A DNA stretch of 64,000 nucleotides, taken from NCBI GenBank assembly GCA_018654745.1, contig JABILA010000136.1, positions 1-64,000 of the forward strand, in the 5' to 3' direction. How positions within the stretch are numbered: position 1 is the first letter of the stretch; the number at the start of each line of letters is the position of its first letter. The notes below the pieces were generated by a model. The model had not been told where the DNA came from. It saw nothing but the letters and a program-made list of their open reading frames with translations, and ran no database searches. Source of the DNA: Alphaproteobacteria bacterium (GTDB lineage Bacteria > Pseudomonadota > Alphaproteobacteria > UBA2966). This document shows positions 37,265 to 47,045 of the stretch, in pieces. Made by a program: the position numbers and the translations under genes.

Positions 37265-37702
37265 TCAAATTTTGCTCTCTGCCTCTTCGATGGCTTTTCC
37301 CAAAGCCTCGAAGGGCAGCAAGACACATTCGTGTCGGCTTTTGAATTCGGCGACAGGTCCGAACGCAGATACGGTCGACCAGGCGTCGTCTTCGGAAGGG
37401 AGCGTGCCGCTTTTCAATAGAGCTTCCAGTTTGTCCCGCCCGCCGCTGACGGCACTTGTATCTGTGCCGATGGCGTCACGCGCGACCAGGGCTGACGCTG
37501 CTTCACATAACATGCATCCGCGAACACGATGTCCGACAGCAGTAATCTTGCCGCCAGAAACTGTGACATCCAATGTTACACGATCACCGCACAGGGGATT
37601 GTCCAATGTTACGGTGGCGTCGGGGTTTTCCAGACGTTCAGCACCGGTTTTCGATTTAGCCAGGGCAACTATTTCATCCTGGTACATATCATTGCTATTC
37701 AT
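37265..37702 (-). CDS. sufU: SufU/IscU-type sulfur-transfer scaffold protein
   Basis: This 145-residue protein has the SufU arrangement: Cys38 and Asp40 in NPLCGD, Cys63 in RGCMLC, and Cys126 in RHECVLLPFEAL. These match the zinc site through which SufU accepts persulfide from SufS. An extra Cys66 lies next to Cys63. It follows sufS by 21 bases. No sufBCD genes are nearby. Its place inside the cox accessory operon suggests sulfur delivery to the molybdenum cofactor, which is an inference. Confidence 0.92.
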   Translation of the reverse strand: MNSNDMYQDEIVALAKSKTGAERLENPDATVTLDNPLCGDRVTLDVTVSGGKITAVGHRVRGCMLCEAASALVARDAIGTDTSAVSGGRDKLEALLKSGTLPSEDDAWSTVSAFGPVAEFKSRHECVLLPFEALGKAIEEAESKI

Positions 37703-37723
37703 GTTGGTAATCCGTCGGGGGGG

Positions 37724-38953
37724 TCAGGTCAATTTTTTTATGGCTGCGGCCAGGCCTTCAAGAAGGGCGTCGACATCGGCCTGGTTGTTGTAAAAAGTTA
37801 AACTCGCCCGTGTTGTACCAGTGACATCGAAAAAGTCCATAAGCGGTTGTGCACAATGATGTCCCCCGCGCAGGGCAACGCCATATGAATCCAGTATCTG
37901 GCAAACATCATGAGGATGTATGCCATCGACGGTAAACGAAATTACCGGCAAGCGGGATTGAGTCCCCTGCGGGCCGATAATCCGGATGCGACCGTCTGCA
38001 ATTTCTGCCAATCCCGACAGGGTTCTTTCCGCCAGTTTTGCCACATGCAATATGGCTTCCGGCGTATCGGTTTCCGACAACCAACGGGTAGCAGCCGCGA
38101 GGCCTACTGCCTGGGCAATGGGAGGTGTTCCAGCCTCAAATTTGTGGGGAGGTTCCGCGAATATTGTGTCTTCCATGGTGACAGTGCGAATCATTTCGCC
38201 GCCACCCATAAAGGGCGGCAAATCATCCAGCAACTCACGCCGGGCCCAAAGCACACCAATGCCGTTCGGGGCGTACATCTTGTGACCAGAAAAGGTATAG
38301 AAATCGACACCAAGATTTTGCACATCAACGGGGCCATGAGGCACGCGTTGTGCGCCATCGATCAACACCTTGGCATCGACCGCTCTGGCTGCTTCGACGA
38401 TCCTGTGAATATCCGTATCCGCGCCGGTAACATTGGAGACATGGGTAACGGCAATCATCCGGCATTTTTCTGTGACGATGTCAGGCAGTTTGTCGAGGTC
38501 CATGCGCCCGTCGTCGGTCGCCGGGATCACCTTCAAGACGATGCCGGAGCGCTGACGCAGTAACTGCCAGGGCACGATGTTGCTATGGTGCTCCAGCATG
38601 GAAATAACGATTTCGTCACCTGGCTTCAGGCCTTGACCAAAACTGTGAGCGACCAGATTGATGGCACTTGTGGTGCCTGAGGTGAAAACAACTTCAGATG
38701 AATCCGCAGCGTTGATGAACAAGGCGACGTCCTTGCGGGCATTTTCATAGGCCTCTGTTGCAGCCTCAGCCAGATAATGTATCCCGCGCAAGACATTGGC
38801 CCGATGCGCAATTTCATGTCGTTCAACTGCATCAAGGACAGTATTGGGAATCTGCGATGTCGCCGAGTTGTCGAGATAGTGCAGGGGTTTGCCATGCACC
38901 GTCCGGTCCAGAATTGGAAACTGTCTTCTCAGCGCCTCAACGTCAAAACTCAT
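37724..38953 (-). CDS. sufS: SufS-type cysteine desulfurase
   Basis: This 409-residue class V aminotransferase-fold enzyme takes sulfur from cysteine. The PLP lysine is Lys225 in FSGHKMYAPNGIG, with upstream EHHSNIVPW and ASP in LIDGAQ. The persulfide cysteine sits in LRGGHHCAQPLM, the group II (SufS) loop. Its start overlaps the stop of the MoeA/MocA fusion by four bases, so it is firmly part of the cox accessory operon, with its partner SufU downstream. Confidence 0.95.
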   Translation of the reverse strand: MSFDVEALRRQFPILDRTVHGKPLHYLDNSATSQIPNTVLDAVERHEIAHRANVLRGIHYLAEAATEAYENARKDVALFINAADSSEVVFTSGTTSAINLVAHSFGQGLKPGDEIVISMLEHHSNIVPWQLLRQRSGIVLKVIPATDDGRMDLDKLPDIVTEKCRMIAVTHVSNVTGADTDIHRIVEAARAVDAKVLIDGAQRVPHGPVDVQNLGVDFYTFSGHKMYAPNGIGVLWARRELLDDLPPFMGGGEMIRTVTMEDTIFAEPPHKFEAGTPPIAQAVGLAAATRWLSETDTPEAILHVAKLAERTLSGLAEIADGRIRIIGPQGTQSRLPVISFTVDGIHPHDVCQILDSYGVALRGGHHCAQPLMDFFDVTGTTRASLTFYNNQADVDALLEGLAAAIKKLT

Positions 38954-40590
38954 GAATTCTCTTCCCGTTGTTCGTAAGCCCGCAGAGCCTCAGGCGTATC
39001 AAGATCAAGCAACACAGCATTGTCTTCCATCGATACTTCACAGGTATCGAATGCATGTTCACCGATCAGATGGCGCGCACCAACATCGCCGGCAATGTTT
39101 CGCATTTCACCAAACAGGGACGATGACCACAATACAGGATTGCCACGTTTCCCTTGAAATGTCGGGACACAGATTAGCCGTCCTTCTTCTTCATCGAAAG
39201 CAGCGATCAGTTTATCGATATGACGGGCTGATACAGCAGGCATATCCCCAAGACAAACTACAACACCGTCAATATCGTCGGGCAGGGCATCCAGACCGGT
39301 TTTCAGGGATGTGCTCATCCCCTCCGCAAAGTGTTCATTGTGGATAAAGCTGACGTCGCACCCGGCCAGGACTTCATGCACACCTTCCGGCTCGTGTCCC
39401 GTCACTACAACCACAAGACCGACAGCAGAGGCGATTGTTGCGTCAACAGAATGACGCACCAGGGCAACACCTTGCGACTGCGCCAGCATTTTGTTTTGCA
39501 CACCCATCCTGCGCGATTGCCCAGCGGCCAGAACCAGTGCTGCAATTCTTGGCATCCTTGGCATGGCGCTGTCTTCCCGTAACGGGCCACCATCACGCGG
39601 CTGTGGGCGCGTCGAGATTTCTTTCAGCAGACCACCTGTGCCCATATACATTAACTCTGCCTTGCTTACCCGCAAACCGGCACAGAGACGTTGCAGCACC
39701 CAGTCGAAGCCGTTGAGTTTTGGTGATCTGGCACATCCTGGCAAACCAATAACAGGAACGGGACCCTTGTTCCCCAGAAGCAACAAATTGCCAGGATCAA
39801 CGGGCATGCCAAAATGTTCGATTTCTCCTCCGGCAGCGATCAAGCCAGCCGGTATGACATCACGGCGGTCGACAATGGCCGAGGCACCAAAGACCAATAC
39901 AGAATCTACGCCCAGATCGAGCATATCAAGGATCGCAACGGATACAGCATCGGCGTTGTGGTCACACTGGATCTGGTGAACAAGTGAGCTGCCGAGGGCT
40001 TCCAGACGAGCCCTGGTTACTGCAATTGTTTTATCCAGAACCTTGTCTTTGGTATCAGAAAGACGTGTCAGGATCATGCCGACATTTTGTGGCTGAAGGG
40101 CGGCCACACGAACCAGAGCTCCGTCTCCCTCGGCGATTGCAACTCCGGCATCGACGGCGGCCTGGGGGGCAGAGAAGGGGATGATCTTGACAGTCGCCAA
40201 CATTTGACCTTCCCGGACCATGGTGTACGGCGGCAAGGTTGCAATGGTCAGGGATTCGTCCATGCGGTTGAGAATATCGACACGATCCCGGTCGATAACA
40301 ACGACGCCGTCCGTATCGGCATAAAGATTACAACGACCGGTGAACGGGGCCGTAATCCGGACGCCGTCACCGCAGGCAGCATTGGCCACCTGTTCACAGG
40401 CTGTGTCTTCATCGACATCACCAATTTCAAGCTGGACACCCGTAACTGTTTCCATATCCACTGACTTAAGAGCTGCAACGTCTTCAGCACTAAGCGTGCG
40501 TCCCTTTTTGAAGGAGACATCACCTGACCTTACCGAATGGGCAAGAATGCACCCTTCGGCTTCGTCCAATGGGATATCGCCAAAAAACAT
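38950..40590 (-). CDS. fusion of MoeA-like molybdopterin-binding domain and MocA-like cytidylyltransferase
   Basis: The 546-residue protein has an N-terminal MoeA/MogA-like molybdopterin-binding region (about 1-340, with a FGASAIVDRRDVIPAG segment). A C-terminal MobA/MocA nucleotidyltransferase follows from about 348, starting ALVLAAGQSRRMG with LGDMPAV as the metal motif. MocA joins CMP to molybdopterin to make the molybdenum cytosine dinucleotide (MCD) used by xanthine-oxidase-family enzymes such as the CoxL encoded upstream. The fusion combines cofactor capture with its activation. It starts six bases after xdhC. Confidence 0.9.
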   Translation of the reverse strand: MFFGDIPLDEAEGCILAHSVRSGDVSFKKGRTLSAEDVAALKSVDMETVTGVQLEIGDVDEDTACEQVANAACGDGVRITAPFTGRCNLYADTDGVVVIDRDRVDILNRMDESLTIATLPPYTMVREGQMLATVKIIPFSAPQAAVDAGVAIAEGDGALVRVAALQPQNVGMILTRLSDTKDKVLDKTIAVTRARLEALGSSLVHQIQCDHNADAVSVAILDMLDLGVDSVLVFGASAIVDRRDVIPAGLIAAGGEIEHFGMPVDPGNLLLLGNKGPVPVIGLPGCARSPKLNGFDWVLQRLCAGLRVSKAELMYMGTGGLLKEISTRPQPRDGGPLREDSAMPRMPRIAALVLAAGQSRRMGVQNKMLAQSQGVALVRHSVDATIASAVGLVVVVTGHEPEGVHEVLAGCDVSFIHNEHFAEGMSTSLKTGLDALPDDIDGVVVCLGDMPAVSARHIDKLIAAFDEEEGRLICVPTFQGKRGNPVLWSSSLFGEMRNIAGDVGARHLIGEHAFDTCEVSMEDNAVLLDLDTPEALRAYEQREENS

Positions 40591-40596
40591 GGCCTG

Positions 40597-41292
40597 TCAG
40601 CTTGCTTTGCGCAGGGCTTCGGTAACTTGCCCAAGGATAGACACCGCAATCTCGGCAGGGGATTTGGCACCGATATTCAAGCCAACGGGTCCGTGGATCC
40701 GGGCCATGGTCTGATCATCAAACCCTGATTCCGACAGCCGTTCCAGGCGTGAGGCATGGGTGCGATTACTGCCCAGCGAACCGATGTAAAAGGCATCCGA
40801 CTTCAAGGCCACTTCCAGGGCCGGGTCGTCAAGTTTTGGATCGTGGGTCAGGGTAACAACGGCCGTTCTGGCATCAAGGCCAAAATCAGCAAGCGCATCG
40901 TCGGGCCATTCCGAACTCAGAGACACGCCTGGAAAACGTTCAACGCTGGCAAAGGAACGTCGCGGGTCGACAACCGTCACGGCATAGCCTGCCAGATCAG
41001 CCATACGGGCAAGGGGCTGGGCAATGTGAACCGCACCGACAATAATCATGCGCAATGCCGGATTAAAGACGTTCAGAAATACCGGGCCATCATCTGTTTC
41101 GAGGGTTCTGGATTTATCAGAGCGCAATGCGGACGCTATCTGTTCCGCGAGATCGGCATCGGTTGCCTGCAAAGACGCCAGATCAGCGGCTTCGATCAGA
41201 CGTTCATCGCCGCTCAGCATATTCGTCAGAAGTACAGCTGCGCGTTTTTCCGCCCTGACTTTCAGGACAGCTTCGAGTGTTTCGCTTTTCAT
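40597..41292 (-). CDS. XdhC/CoxF-type Rossmann-domain protein
   Basis: This 231-residue protein is the C-terminal (Rossmann) half of XdhC, with IIVGAVHIAQPLARMADLAGY as the dinucleotide fold and VTLTHDPKLDDPALEVAL as a family block. XdhC binds the molybdenum cofactor, presents it for sulfuration and hands it to the apoenzyme. Its ATG follows immediately after the TAG of the small CoxI-type gene, which encodes the other XdhC half. The end GLNIGAKSPAEIAVSILGQV is also typical. Confidence 0.92.
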   Translation of the reverse strand: MKSETLEAVLKVRAEKRAAVLLTNMLSGDERLIEAADLASLQATDADLAEQIASALRSDKSRTLETDDGPVFLNVFNPALRMIIVGAVHIAQPLARMADLAGYAVTVVDPRRSFASVERFPGVSLSSEWPDDALADFGLDARTAVVTLTHDPKLDDPALEVALKSDAFYIGSLGSNRTHASRLERLSESGFDDQTMARIHGPVGLNIGAKSPAEIAVSILGQVTEALRKAS

Positions 41293-41637
41293 CTAGTCCA
41301 GCCGTTCCACATAGACCTGGACCTTGCCACCACAAGCCAGCCCCACTTCCCAGGCCTGGTCATTGCTGACACCAAAGTCGAGAACGCGGGCAGGGGCACC
41401 GGCAATTACTTCCATGGCTTCCTTGACGACCGCACCTTCGATACAGCCGCCAGAGACAGAGCCAACCATAGCACCTGCGCCATCCACGATCAGCTGGCTA
41501 CCAACCGGACGAGGGCTCGACCCCCAGGTGTGGACCACTGTTGCGATGGCAACTTCGCGCCCATCATTTTTCCAGGAGGCTGCGGTCTCAAGTACATCGT
41601 CGGGCCAGGCAGCCAGATCGGTTTGCTGTTCGCTCAT
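41293..41637 (-). CDS. XdhC N-terminal (CoxI) domain protein
   Basis: This 114-residue protein is the N-terminal XdhC/CoxI domain: VATVVHTWGSSPRPVGSQL-like TVVHTWGSSPRPVG, then GSVSGGCIEGAVV and GLACGGKVQVYVE. The conserved cysteine in GGCIEG probably contacts the cofactor. In many bacteria this domain is fused to the Rossmann half; here they are separate genes with no gap. Its start overlaps the coxE stop by four bases. Confidence 0.92.
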   Translation of the reverse strand: MSEQQTDLAAWPDDVLETAASWKNDGREVAIATVVHTWGSSPRPVGSQLIVDGAGAMVGSVSGGCIEGAVVKEAMEVIAGAPARVLDFGVSNDQAWEVGLACGGKVQVYVERLD

Positions 41638-42866
41638 GCCACGCTCCTTTGCATCGTCGAGAGGCTTTCTTCCTTGCGGGGTTGTTCTTTCCCCAAAACA
41701 TCCGCCAGATCAGCCAGTGAATTCAGATTATGGACAGTCCGGAAATCGTCTACATGGGGAAGTATAGCCTTGATCCCTCTTGATTTGGGTTCGAACCCGT
41801 CAAAACGCAACAAGGGATTGAGCCAGATCAGACGTCGACAGGATTTATGCAGCCGTTCCATCTCCGCATCAAGGTCTACACCAGCGTCCCGGTCCAGACC
41901 ATCTGATATGAATAGCACAACAGCACCCTGACCCAGAACCCGCCTGGACCAGATGGCGTTGAATTCCTTCAGGGTCACACCAATACGCGTGCCACCGGAC
42001 CAATCCTCGACCTGTTCGGTTATCTGCTCAACTGCAATATCGACGTCTCGTTGCCGTAAAAAGCGGGTGATATTTGTCAGGCGGGTGCCAAAGACAAAGG
42101 AATGTACCCTGTCGCGATCATTGGTAATGGCATGAACAAAGTGCAGCAGCATGCGGGAATAGCGGCTCATGGAGCCCGAAATATCACAAAGAATAACAAG
42201 CGGCGGGTGTCGGCGGGCGCGTTTGCGAAATTTCAGCGGGATGACTGCACCGCCTGAACGTAAACCGGCCCTTAAAGTCGCACGCATGTCGACCCTTCTG
42301 CCCCGGCTATCAGGTTTGAAGCGACGGGTCGGCACGTCCATGATCGGCAAGCGCATATTGGCAACAACTTTACGAGCTTCAGCCAGTTCCTCGACACTCA
42401 TGGTTTCAAAATCCATGCCTTGCAGAATTTCACGGGCGGAAGCCGAGCCCCGGGAATCCAGTTCTATTTCGCCCGGATTCATGTCGCGCTCGCGTTCGTC
42501 TTCATTCTCCTGGAACAATGCATCGCGAAGTCTCTGGCTGGGTGCAGGGGCATCGAACTCGCCGCCGCCAGCGCCCATGGAGGGCAACATTAGGGACATC
42601 ATCTTGTTCAGCATATCGGGATTGCGCCAAAAGATATGAAACGCCTGATCAAACATCTCACGCTGATCACGCCTGTTAACAAAGACACTGTGAAGCGCCC
42701 AGTAAAAATCGGACCTGTTGGTAATGCCGGCGATTTCGACGGCCTTGATCGCGTCTATGACCTTGCCTGGACCAATAGGCAGCCCGGCCACACGCAATGC
42801 CCGGCCAAAATACATAATATTGTCCGCCAGCTTGCCGCCAATAGGTTCGTTATCAAAATCCGTCAT
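41634..42866 (-). CDS. coxE: CoxE-type von Willebrand factor A protein
   Basis: This 410-residue protein has a C-terminal VWA domain with the metal-ion site DISGSMSRYS and later FISDGLDRD. CoxE works with the AAA+ ATPase CoxD to assemble the metal centre of the Cox hydroxylase. It begins 15 bases after coxD. The order coxD-coxE is standard. Confidence 0.93.
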   Translation of the reverse strand: MTDFDNEPIGGKLADNIMYFGRALRVAGLPIGPGKVIDAIKAVEIAGITNRSDFYWALHSVFVNRRDQREMFDQAFHIFWRNPDMLNKMMSLMLPSMGAGGGEFDAPAPSQRLRDALFQENEDERERDMNPGEIELDSRGSASAREILQGMDFETMSVEELAEARKVVANMRLPIMDVPTRRFKPDSRGRRVDMRATLRAGLRSGGAVIPLKFRKRARRHPPLVILCDISGSMSRYSRMLLHFVHAITNDRDRVHSFVFGTRLTNITRFLRQRDVDIAVEQITEQVEDWSGGTRIGVTLKEFNAIWSRRVLGQGAVVLFISDGLDRDAGVDLDAEMERLHKSCRRLIWLNPLLRFDGFEPKSRGIKAILPHVDDFRTVHNLNSLADLADVLGKEQPRKEESLSTMQRSVA

Positions 42867-42881
42867 ATCGACCCAATCGTA

Positions 42882-43796
42882 TCAACCACCCGCCTGGGCG
42901 ATTTCGAGATTGACCTGTTCGAGAATACGCGCGGCTTCCGAACCCTGGATTTTTGAAATGTCGTCCTGGTATTTCAACAAGACACCCAGGGTATCGTTGA
43001 TCGTTGCCGGGTCCAGGGCCAGTTTGTCGAGCTGGATCAGGGCGGTTGACCAGTCGATTGTTTCGGCAATGCCGGGCAGTTTGAAAAGGTCGTGCTTGCG
43101 TATCTCTTGCACAAAGGCGACGACTTGTCTGGCAAGTTTCTCACCGGCGTTGGGTACTTTCAGAGCGAGGATTTCGAGCTCACGGTCTGCATCAGGGTAA
43201 TCGACCCAGTAATAAAGACAGCGCCGTTTAAGCGCATCATGGATTTCACGGGTACGGTTTGAAGTAATAATGACCAGAGGCGGTTCAGGCGCTTTTATAG
43301 TACCGATTTCGGGGATAGTGATTTGAAAATCTGACAGCACCTCCAGAAGATACGCTTCAAAGGGCTCATCCGTGCGATCCAGTTCGTCGATCAAAAGTAC
43401 GGGTGGTCCGGCCTCGTCAGGTTGCAGGGCCTGCAACAGTGGGCGTTCAATCAGGAATTTCTCGGAAAAGACGTCCTTGCCAAGATCATCACGTTTGGTG
43501 GCACCTTCTGCTTCTGCCATGCGAATTTCGATCATTTGACCGGCGTAATTCCACTCGTAAACGGCGGAGGCCACATCGAGGCCTTCGTAACATTGCAGGC
43601 GGACAAGTTTGCGACCCAGGGTTTCGGACAGGACTTTTGCGATCTCGGTTTTACCGACACCGGCTTCCCCTTCAAGAAAAAGCGGGCGGCCCATACTCAG
43701 GCTGAGATAGAGCGTTGTCGCCAGACTACGGTCGGCAACATAATTGCCGTCGCGCAAAAGTTTCTCGGTATCATCAATAGAAGCAGGCAAGGTCAT
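42882..43796 (-). CDS. coxD: CoxD-type MoxR AAA+ ATPase
   Basis: From ATG 43796 the product has 304 residues starting MTLPASIDDTEKLL; a TTG at 43838 would add 14 residues but reaches the terminator. It has Walker A GEAGVGKTE, Walker B LLIDELDRTDE and the sensor TSNRTREIHDAL. In Oligotropha CoxD is a chaperone needed for sulfuration and copper insertion at the molybdenum site. It heads the eight-gene accessory operon. Neither start has a clear Shine-Dalgarno. Confidence 0.93.
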   Translation of the reverse strand: MTLPASIDDTEKLLRDGNYVADRSLATTLYLSLSMGRPLFLEGEAGVGKTEIAKVLSETLGRKLVRLQCYEGLDVASAVYEWNYAGQMIEIRMAEAEGATKRDDLGKDVFSEKFLIERPLLQALQPDEAGPPVLLIDELDRTDEPFEAYLLEVLSDFQITIPEIGTIKAPEPPLVIITSNRTREIHDALKRRCLYYWVDYPDADRELEILALKVPNAGEKLARQVVAFVQEIRKHDLFKLPGIAETIDWSTALIQLDKLALDPATINDTLGVLLKYQDDISKIQGSEAARILEQVNLEIAQAGG

Positions 43797-43841
43797 GGCA
43801 ATGAAAGTTATTTCAGTTGTTGAATTCGTCAGGAACAAAAA

Positions 43842-43863
43842 GGGGGGAGGCGAACCTCCCCCC
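43842..43863 (-). terminator. intrinsic terminator after coxM
   Basis: On the minus strand GGGGGGAGG-TTCG-CCTCCCCCC is a perfect 9-bp stem with a stable TTCG tetraloop, followed by TTTTTG. It starts 20 bases after the coxM stop. It should end the coxSLM transcript, so the coxD operon depends on read-through or its own promoter. Confidence 0.9.
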
Positions 43864-43883
43864 GATCTTGAGTTGAAGAAACC

Positions 43884-44678
43884 TTATCCGCAGGCTTCAA
43901 CAGCGCGTTTGGCCATAACCTTGACCAGATTGGCGCGGTATTCAGCACCGGCGTGGATGTCCACATTCATGTGGTCTACCGGAATTTCAACACCGTCAAC
44001 AGCACTGGCTGAGAAGTTCTCATTCAGGGCTGCTTCCAGTCGTGGTCCACGATGGGCATGGGATGTAGCGCCAGTTACGGCAACCCTTACACCATCAGCA
44101 GTTTTGGCCACATACACCCCGACCAGCGCAAAGCGCGAAGCGGGTTGCTTGAACTTCATGTAAGCACCTGAGGTCGGTGCCGGGAATGAAACCGAGGTAA
44201 TAATCTCGTCTTCTTCCAATGCCGTCTCGAACAGGCCCTTGATGAAGTCATCTGCAGCGATTTCACGCTTATTGGTGGTAACCGTCGCACCCAGAGCCAA
44301 AATGGCAGCTGGATAGTCTGCTGCCGGGTCATTGTTGGCGAGCGAGCCACCAATTGTTCCTGCATTACGGACCTGGCGATCGCCAATATCCCCAGCCAGT
44401 GCTGCAAGGGACGGGATGGCCCCCTGAACATCGGCTGAAGCCGCGACTTCTGCGTGAGTTGTTGTGGCACCAATAGTGACAGTGCCACCACTGACTGAAA
44501 TGCCTTTGAGATCGGCAATGCCACCAAGGTCAACGAGGTCTGACGGTGCTGCCAGCCGTTGTTTCATGGTTGCAAGCAAGGTCTGGCCGCCAGCCAGATA
44601 TTTGCCATCGTCTGCCCCGCCGAGTGCAGAGGTCGCATCGGCAACGCTGCCAGGACGGTGATAATCAAAACCGTACAT
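43884..44678 (-). CDS. coxM: CO dehydrogenase-like hydroxylase, FAD-binding medium subunit
   Basis: This 264-residue subunit has the FAD contacts AGGQTLLATMK-like GGQTLLATMKQRLA and TIGGSLANNDPAADYP (the second FAD loop). It passes electrons from the iron-sulfur subunit to the quinone or another acceptor. AAGGAGGA precedes the ATG. It is the last gene of coxS-coxL-coxM and is followed by a strong terminator. Confidence 0.93.
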   Translation of the reverse strand: MYGFDYHRPGSVADATSALGGADDGKYLAGGQTLLATMKQRLAAPSDLVDLGGIADLKGISVSGGTVTIGATTTHAEVAASADVQGAIPSLAALAGDIGDRQVRNAGTIGGSLANNDPAADYPAAILALGATVTTNKREIAADDFIKGLFETALEEDEIITSVSFPAPTSGAYMKFKQPASRFALVGVYVAKTADGVRVAVTGATSHAHRGPRLEAALNENFSASAVDGVEIPVDHMNVDIHAGAEYRANLVKVMAKRAVEACG

Positions 44679-44691
44679 ATTGAGGTCCTCC

Positions 44692-47043
44692 TTATTCAGC
44701 AGCCTGGCAAGCGAGCCAGACTTTTTCTTGAGTTGCAGGCATATCGATCATGGCACCGCCACAGGCATCTGTGATCGCGTTGATCACCGCAGGTGGTGAG
44801 GCAATGGCTCCGGCTTCACCGGCACCCTTGACCCCGAGAGGGTTCAAGGGGGACGGTGTCGATGTGGTGCCGACGTTAAAGTTCGGCAGGTTGTCGGCCC
44901 GTGGCATGGTGTAATCCATGTAGGAACCGGTCACCAGCTGACCATTGTCGTCATAGTTCGCACCTTCGAGCATGGCCTGACCAACGCCCTGGCCAATACC
45001 GCCGTGAACCTGACCTTCCACAATCATCGGATTAATGATGGTGCCAAAGTCATCGACAGCTGTGTAGTTGACGATTTCAGTTTCACCGGTTGTTGGATCC
45101 ACCTCGACTTCACAGATGTGCACACCGGCCGGAAACGAGAAGTTCAGCGGATCGTAGAAGGCTTGCTCATGCAAACCAGGCTCTACGCCCTCCGGATAGT
45201 TGTGCGGCACATAGGCCGTAAAGGCAATTTCAGCGATATTCATCACCTTGTCGGTTCCAGCCACAGTGAAGTTACCACCATCATATTCGATGTCATCTTC
45301 TGCAGCTTCGAGACAATGGGCGGCAATCTTTTTGCCCTTCTCGATGATCTTGTCTGCGGCTTTGACGATAGCAGAACCACCAACGGCGATTGAACGTGAG
45401 CCATAAGTGCCCATGCCAAACGGTCCCTTGTCGGTATCACCTTCGACAACTTCAATGTTCTCGATCGGCACACCAAGTTTGTCAGAAACCACTTGGGCAA
45501 AGGCCGTCTCGTGACCCTGGCCGTGGTTGTGGGTTCCTGTCATCACCGTGACGCTGCCGGTTGCGTTAAAGCGGATATCCGCTGATTCCCACAGGCCAAC
45601 ACCACCACCAAGCGCACCCACCGCCGCTGACGGTGCGATACCACAAGCTTCGATGTAGGACGAATAGCCAAGACCGCGACGCTTGCCGCGACTTTCACTA
45701 TCGCTACGACGGGCAGCAAAACCACCGACATCGGCCATTTCACAGGCTTTCTCGAGGCTCGCACCGTAGTCACCAATGTCGTACTGGTGCACAACAGGGG
45801 TTTGATACGGGAAGGCGTCAGGCTGAATAAAGTTCCGGCGACGAATTTCCGCCGGATCAATGTTCATCTCACGCGCTGCCGTTTCAACCGTACGTTCCAG
45901 AAGATAAGTTGCTTCCGGACGTCCAGCCCCTCGATAGGCATCTACAGGTGCTGTGTTGGTGAATACGCCTTGTACGTCACAATAAATAGCTGGTGTTGTA
46001 TAAGTACCAGCCAGCAATGTTGCGTACATATAAGTCGGCACTGCCGAGGCGAAAGTGGACAGGTACGCACCAAGATTGGCCTTGGTGTTGACCCGAAGTG
46101 CCAGGAACTTGCCATCTGCATCCAGAGCCAGTTCAGCCTTTGAGACGTGATCACGTCCGTGGGCATCTGACAGGAAGCTCTCCGAACGTTTTGCTGTCCA
46201 TTTGATCGGACGACCTACCTTGCGGGTGGCCCATGTGCAAACGACTTCTTCAGCGTAGATAAAGATCTTTGAGCCAAAGCCGCCGCCAACATCCGGTGCG
46301 ATGACCCGAAGCTTGTGCTCAGGTGCGACACCGTTAAAGGCTGACATCACCAGACGATGTACATGCGGGTTTTGCGACGTGACATGAAGTGTCCAGTCGC
46401 CTGTGCCCTGATTGTACTGTGCGAGGCAGGCCCTTGGCTCCATGGCGTTCGGGATCAGGCGGTTATTAACGACCTCAACCGTTGTGACATGGGCCGCACT
46501 GGCAAAAGCTGCATCAGTTGCAGCAGAATCACCAATTTCCCAATCATAACACATGTTTGCCGGAGCTTCTTCATGTATTGTTGTAGTATGATTCAAGGCG
46601 CTTCCGGTGCCAACAACAGCAGGCAACTCTTCGTAATCGACTTCAACCATTTCAGCAGCTGAGTCTGCCTGACCTTGTGTTTCGGCAACAACCAGGGCGA
46701 CGTGGTCACCTACATAGTTGACCTTGCCCATGGCGAGGGCATGGTGAACAGGCGAGTTATGTGCCTCAACACCGTTTTTGCCGGCAATGTTCCAGCCGCA
46801 AATCAGGGGACCAACACCATCTGCTGCCAGTTCTTCGCCCGTCAGCACCGCAACGACACCGTCTGCAGCCGCAGCAGCAGAAGTGTTAATGCCGTTGATT
46901 TTGGCGTGAGCATGAGGTGAACGAACAAAGGCCGCGTATGTTTGGCCAAAGACGTTGATGTCGTCCGTGTAATTTCCGTTTCCGGTCAGGAAACGTTGGT
47001 CTTCCTTGCGCCGTACGGCAGCGCCAATTCCTGTTTCACTCAT
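44692..47043 (-). CDS. coxL: form II CO dehydrogenase-like molybdenum hydroxylase, large subunit
   Basis: From ATG 47043 (783 residues; the earlier 47115 start overlaps coxS) this is the MCD-binding catalytic subunit. It has GGGFGSK (253-259), the active-site loop AYRGAGR (369-375) and the [11 protein letters not shown] segment with the catalytic Glu. AYRGAGR marks form II; true aerobic CO dehydrogenases (form I) have AYxCSFR with a copper-binding Cys, absent here. So CO oxidation is not supported; an aldehyde, purine or other hydroxylation is more likely. Confidence 0.93.
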   Translation of the reverse strand: MSETGIGAAVRRKEDQRFLTGNGNYTDDINVFGQTYAAFVRSPHAHAKINGINTSAAAAADGVVAVLTGEELAADGVGPLICGWNIAGKNGVEAHNSPVHHALAMGKVNYVGDHVALVVAETQGQADSAAEMVEVDYEELPAVVGTGSALNHTTTIHEEAPANMCYDWEIGDSAATDAAFASAAHVTTVEVVNNRLIPNAMEPRACLAQYNQGTGDWTLHVTSQNPHVHRLVMSAFNGVAPEHKLRVIAPDVGGGFGSKIFIYAEEVVCTWATRKVGRPIKWTAKRSESFLSDAHGRDHVSKAELALDADGKFLALRVNTKANLGAYLSTFASAVPTYMYATLLAGTYTTPAIYCDVQGVFTNTAPVDAYRGAGRPEATYLLERTVETAAREMNIDPAEIRRRNFIQPDAFPYQTPVVHQYDIGDYGASLEKACEMADVGGFAARRSDSESRGKRRGLGYSSYIEACGIAPSAAVGALGGGVGLWESADIRFNATGSVTVMTGTHNHGQGHETAFAQVVSDKLGVPIENIEVVEGDTDKGPFGMGTYGSRSIAVGGSAIVKAADKIIEKGKKIAAHCLEAAEDDIEYDGGNFTVAGTDKVMNIAEIAFTAYVPHNYPEGVEPGLHEQAFYDPLNFSFPAGVHICEVEVDPTTGETEIVNYTAVDDFGTIINPMIVEGQVHGGIGQGVGQAMLEGANYDDNGQLVTGSYMDYTMPRADNLPNFNVGTTSTPSPLNPLGVKGAGEAGAIASPPAVINAITDACGGAMIDMPATQEKVWLACQAAE

Positions 47044-47045
47044 AA

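Noticed and set aside
40756-41931. A 391-codon open frame on the plus strand
   Set aside because: It is antisense to three well-supported genes (xdhC Rossmann half, CoxI half, coxE) and its translation has no recognisable domain. Codon bias of the real genes explains it.
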